Assembly: GCA_029259675.1 (NCBI GenBank)
Contig: JAJDES010000590.1
Span: 1-17,414 of the forward strand
Origin: Planctomycetota bacterium
Lineage (GTDB): Bacteria; Planctomycetota; UBA1135; GCA-002686595
Direction: 5' to 3'
DNA: 17,414 nucleotides
Of this stretch, positions 14,785-17,414 are shown one piece after another. The stretch's first letter is position 1. Every line of letters starts with the position of its first letter. Under the pieces are notes generated by a model. It ran no database searches. It was not told where the DNA came from and was given only the letters and a program-made list of their open reading frames with translations. The position numbers were made by a program, and so were the translations under genes.

Positions 14785-17082
14785 TCAACGAGTGGAGGAT
14801 CCCATTGGGATTTCTGCACGAGGGCTTTCAGCCTTTCGATCGGCTGAGGAGGTCTCGTCACCGGCTTTCGCGCTCACAATGCTTGCGATTTCCGGCAGCA
14901 ATTGTTCGAGGCGTGCGCGGCGCGACTTCAGGCGCTCTACACGCGCCTCAACACTTTCCAAACTCGCGAGCAACTCTTCGTGCTCCTCCAGGCCCGCGAG
15001 CGAAACGCGCAACTGAACGAGTTCCGACTCCAACCAGGCTGTCTCCGAGTCCAGCATGCTCAAGGTCTCTTGGAGCAACTGTGTGGGCGCGCCGGTCAGT
15101 TCCGCTTGCGACGATTTCGGGGCGACCAAGGCGACCCCACCAACCGGATTTTGATTCCGGCCGGTCCTTTGAGTCGAGCGCGGCGCTGGTGCCGGTTCAG
15201 ATGCGAGTTCGTCACCTTCGCTTCGCGATCGATCAGCCCGCACATCCAATGGCTCAGCCAGCGCGCTCCTCGCCCCTGGAAGTCGAGGCTGACTTTCCGT
15301 TTCAACAGCGGTCGCAGCGACTTCCACCGGTTCGGAGAAAGTCGTGGCTGAAACTCCGGGGACGACCCAGGCCACGAACAAGGGACCCGCAAGGGCGAGC
15401 ACCGATATCTTAGACGGGTCCGAAGTCGGCACGTCGGCGCGCGCGTGTATCAGCCGCTCTACGCGGCGACGAAGGCGCGACCCTCCGGCCACGCCGACCG
15501 TCATGGAAGCCGCCGGCAAGGGGCGAGCTCCAACGATCCAGCTCGCCACACGCGTGAGCGAACTCGCCAGATCCAGGCCGGTGCGGGTATGACGAACCGC
15601 CCAATCGTCGGCCAAAAACTCTGCCGATTCCTCCATCTCTAGGCGCGCGAGGCGATTGAGCGGTTGGAAGAAGAAGCACCACTGAATCGCGCTGCCGATC
15701 ATGAGCCACAGTGGATCGCGCCGCGCAATGTGTCCCAATTCGTGGGCCAAAATGCACTTCAACTGCGCGGGCTCCAGTTCTTCCAGCGCTCGCGGTGGAA
15801 GGCAAATTTCCGGACGCAAAACGCCCATCGTAATCGGCGCCATCAACTCCTTGGAAACGGAGAGTCGCACGCGCGCGCGCAAGCCGGCACCTGTTCGCAA
15901 CTGTTCGAGCAAATCGAAGAGCGGCCCGGATGCGATCACGTCGCGACTGCGCAGCCGCCGGCGCAAGCGGCCGATCGAGATCGAAATTAGCAGCGCGCCC
16001 AACAAGGCGGCGGCGAACCAAAGCGCCAAAACGCGTGGGGAATGCTGAACGGCTTGGCGCTCCAGGTAACCCAGGATGCCGATCGATTGCGGAACTTCCG
16101 CAGTCAACTGCCGAGCGAGCGACTGCGTGCTCTCGAAGTTCGATTCGGAGCGAACTTCTGCTTGTCCCACACCCGCAAGCTCGTCGTCAAACGACAAGCC
16201 GGCCACCGGCATTCCCGTACTTGCTCGATGTTCGGACTTGTTGGTTGCAGCCCCATCGCTTTGGTGCACCAAATGAACCGGGAAGGCGGACCGTTCCGAA
16301 GCGTTGCCCGAAGCTTTCGGGCGCGCGCCCAAGGCCTTTCGAAATCTTTGCGAGCGACTCCCAAGCTCCACCGCGGCCCGCTTGTCCGGTGCGGCGCCTC
16401 CATCGTTGAAAGCTCGGTTTGTCGAAGGCGCGAATTTGCGCGGGGAAGTCGAATGCAGCGCGGCAACATCGGCTCCGCGTGTGACTTCAAGTTCCTGTTC
16501 CGTATCGATCTTCGGTTTGGGCAACGCCTTTTTCCGCGGCGCTTGAGTCGACTTGTCCCGATTGGGTCCACGGCTCGGCTCGCCCGACGGTTGACGCCGT
16601 TCAAAAGCCGGCAACGTGTGAACGGCCAAAGGTGCCGCGCGCAGCCTGTCACCGGCGCGTTGAATTGCATCCGCAGGCGCCTTGCTGTCAGCGACTTGCT
16701 CGTTCAAATTTCCGCCGACCGTGCTGCGCTCCAAATCTGCGACTGCTTCAAGCCCGGTGCTTATTCCAAACCCAGTTCCCACATCCCCGGCCAACGGAAT
16801 TTGCGCCGTGTGCGCGGCATGGGCCCCCTGGGCCCGCTCGTCAACATGGGTCGCAAGGGCCGAAAGCTTCCAGTTTCCGCCCAGCGGTTCGCGCTCAGTT
16901 GCCAATTGGAAACTTGCACTCAAGGGCGCTCCCACAAGAGCCAACTTCCACATGACATCGCGCAGACGCATGCTCGCGTTTGGAAAGGCGCGCATGGCGA
17001 GCCAGGTTCCCCCCAGCAAAATCGTGCTGTGGATGGCGTAAGTTAAGAGCCAGGCGAGAAACAACAATTCTCCGGAGACCAT
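14785..17082 (-). CDS. M56 (BlaR1/MecR1-type) membrane metallopeptidase with large insertion
   Basis: A 765-residue inner-membrane protein of the BlaR1 peptidase family, which cuts or inactivates a BlaI-type repressor after sensing a signal. Membrane segments: 6-28, about 42-60, 350-371 and 557-578. The zinc site HELGH (447-451) is followed by IARRDPLW, QPLNRLARLE and EFLADDWAV, where Glu488 is the likely third ligand; this loop is cytoplasmic in BlaR1. Two features are unusual. About 285 residues of Ala/Ser/Arg/Pro-rich sequence (61-345) sit between helices 2 and 3, which are separated by only about 50 residues in BlaR1. The C-terminus, after helix 4, is a Pro/Ala linker plus a coiled coil (661-735) and not a penicillin-binding sensor domain. 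The ATG directly abuts the stop of the BlaI-type gene (TAGATG), with GGTGGAG upstream. The sensed signal is unknown; beta-lactam sensing is not supported. Confidence 0.9.
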   Translation of the reverse strand: MVSGELLFLAWLLTYAIHSTILLGGTWLAMRAFPNASMRLRDVMWKLALVGAPLSASFQLATEREPLGGNWKLSALATHVDERAQGAHAAHTAQIPLAGDVGTGFGISTGLEAVADLERSTVGGNLNEQVADSKAPADAIQRAGDRLRAAPLAVHTLPAFERRQPSGEPSRGPNRDKSTQAPRKKALPKPKIDTEQELEVTRGADVAALHSTSPRKFAPSTNRAFNDGGAAPDKRAAVELGSRSQRFRKALGARPKASGNASERSAFPVHLVHQSDGAATNKSEHRASTGMPVAGLSFDDELAGVGQAEVRSESNFESTQSLARQLTAEVPQSIGILGYLERQAVQHSPRVLALWFAAALLGALLISISIGRLRRRLRSRDVIASGPLFDLLEQLRTGAGLRARVRLSVSKELMAPITMGVLRPEICLPPRALEELEPAQLKCILAHELGHIARRDPLWLMIGSAIQWCFFFQPLNRLARLEMEESAEFLADDWAVRHTRTGLDLASSLTRVASWIVGARPLPAASMTVGVAGGSRLRRRVERLIHARADVPTSDPSKISVLALAGPLFVAWVVPGVSATTFSEPVEVAATAVETESQPRLPGARSALAEPLDVRADRSRSEGDELASEPAPAPRSTQRTGRNQNPVGGVALVAPKSSQAELTGAPTQLLQETLSMLDSETAWLESELVQLRVSLAGLEEHEELLASLESVEARVERLKSRRARLEQLLPEIASIVSAKAGDETSSADRKAESPRAEIPMGSSTR

Positions 17083-17414
17083 CTACTCCACCTCTCCTCT
17101 CGACGGATCGCTGCCTTCCTTTTTTGCGCGTGCGATCTGGCCTTGAATCGAGTCCAACTCATCGGAGTCGATTTCGCGCTCGCGAATCAAGTGGCTCACG
17201 AGGGCCGTGGTGTCTCCCGCGAACAGAACTTCCGTCAAGCGGTCCACCATCGAACGCTGCACTTCCGCCTCAGAGACAAGCGGCCGGTAAACAAAAACGC
17301 GCCCATCCGTGCGGTGATCGACAACTCCCTTCTTCTCCATCTTGGAGAGCATCGTCGCCACCGTCGTCTGCGCCCGGCCCTCCTTTTGTGTCTCCAAGGC
17401 GCGGTGAACATGGG
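17083..17414 (-). CDS. BlaI/MecI/CopY-family transcriptional repressor (partial, N-terminus beyond window)
   Basis: At least 110 residues of a winged-helix repressor, open through the right edge. The first in-frame TTG at 17397 is a normal leucine codon, since the frame continues upstream as HVHRALETQ, matching the 'tvreVhraLe' helix of the family. The recognition helix is TTVATMLSKMEKKG and the wing is VDHRTDGRVFVYRPL. The C-terminal dimerisation part runs VDRLTEVLFAGDTTALVSHL. Family members bind palindromic operators as dimers and are released when the M56 partner is activated. The partner gene follows with no gap. The operator, expected upstream of this gene, lies outside the window. Confidence 0.93.
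   Translation of the reverse strand, partial: HVHRALETQKEGRAQTTVATMLSKMEKKGVVDHRTDGRVFVYRPLVSEAEVQRSMVDRLTEVLFAGDTTALVSHLIREREIDSDELDSIQGQIARAKKEGSDPSRGEVE

Noticed and set aside
16042..17046. 334-codon open frame on the plus strand opposite the M56 gene
   Set aside because: It is antisense to a clear M56 peptidase gene, Arg/Ser-rich with no domain, and has no ribosome site. Long antisense frames are expected from the codon use of these GC-rich genes.
14785..17082. Beta-lactam resistance sensor
   Set aside because: The M56 core is present, but the C-terminal penicillin-binding domain of BlaR1/MecR1 is absent and no beta-lactamase gene lies nearby.

Overview
The window is a stretch of bacterial chromosome with moderately high GC content. 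It comes from a Gram-negative, double-membrane organism: there are three predicted lipoproteins or lipoprotein-like proteins, periplasmic haem enzymes and an ExbB/ExbD proton-driven motor. The best lineage guess is Planctomycetota or a similar deep-branching group (Myxococcota is the alternative). That guess rests on the C-terminal squalene-cyclase-like domain preceded by a 'GGTEETERAV' lead-in, the very long TPR protein next to ExbB/ExbD, and the BlaI/M56 pair. It is inference, because there is no rRNA or other marker here. Almost all genes lie on the minus strand; the exceptions are a potassium-channel-like gene and perhaps the last few codons of a gene at the left edge.

Left part (1-4169). 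A di-haem cytochrome c peroxidase/MauG-family lipoprotein is translationally coupled, through an overlapping TTG start, to an upstream gene for a His/Met-rich YtkA-like lipoprotein. Next comes a lipoprotein with a gluzincin-type HExxH motif. It is divergent from a small plus-strand potassium-channel-like membrane protein.

Centre (4200-12256). A tight four-gene minus-strand operon reads, in transcription order: a 1041-residue secreted TPR protein, ExbB, ExbD and a 1254-residue fusion protein. The fusion has an N-terminal membrane anchor, a TolB-like PD40 propeller, and two more membrane segments. The second of these carries the SxxxHGA signature of TonB. A roughly 500-residue Ala/Pro/Ser/Arg-rich linker follows, then a C-terminal alpha/alpha-toroid of the prenyltransferase/squalene-cyclase-repeat type. 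I read this as a TonB/Tol-like trans-envelope machine in which the usual TonB C-terminal domain is replaced by a toroid. This is the most interesting object in the window.

Right part (12523-17414). A BlaI/MecI-type repressor (cut by the window edge) abuts an M56 (BlaR1-like) membrane metallopeptidase. The peptidase has an unusual insertion of about 285 residues between its second and third membrane segments and a C-terminal coiled coil. Downstream is a secreted 709-residue protein with a Pro/Ala-rich N-terminus, a very acidic middle and a long Arg/Glu coiled coil. A strong hairpin just after this gene separates it from the TPR-ExbBD operon. Whether the BlaI/M56 pair also controls the operon cannot be decided from sequence alone.

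No tRNA, rRNA, CRISPR array, insertion sequence or phage gene was seen. No stretch longer than about 270 bases lacks a gene.
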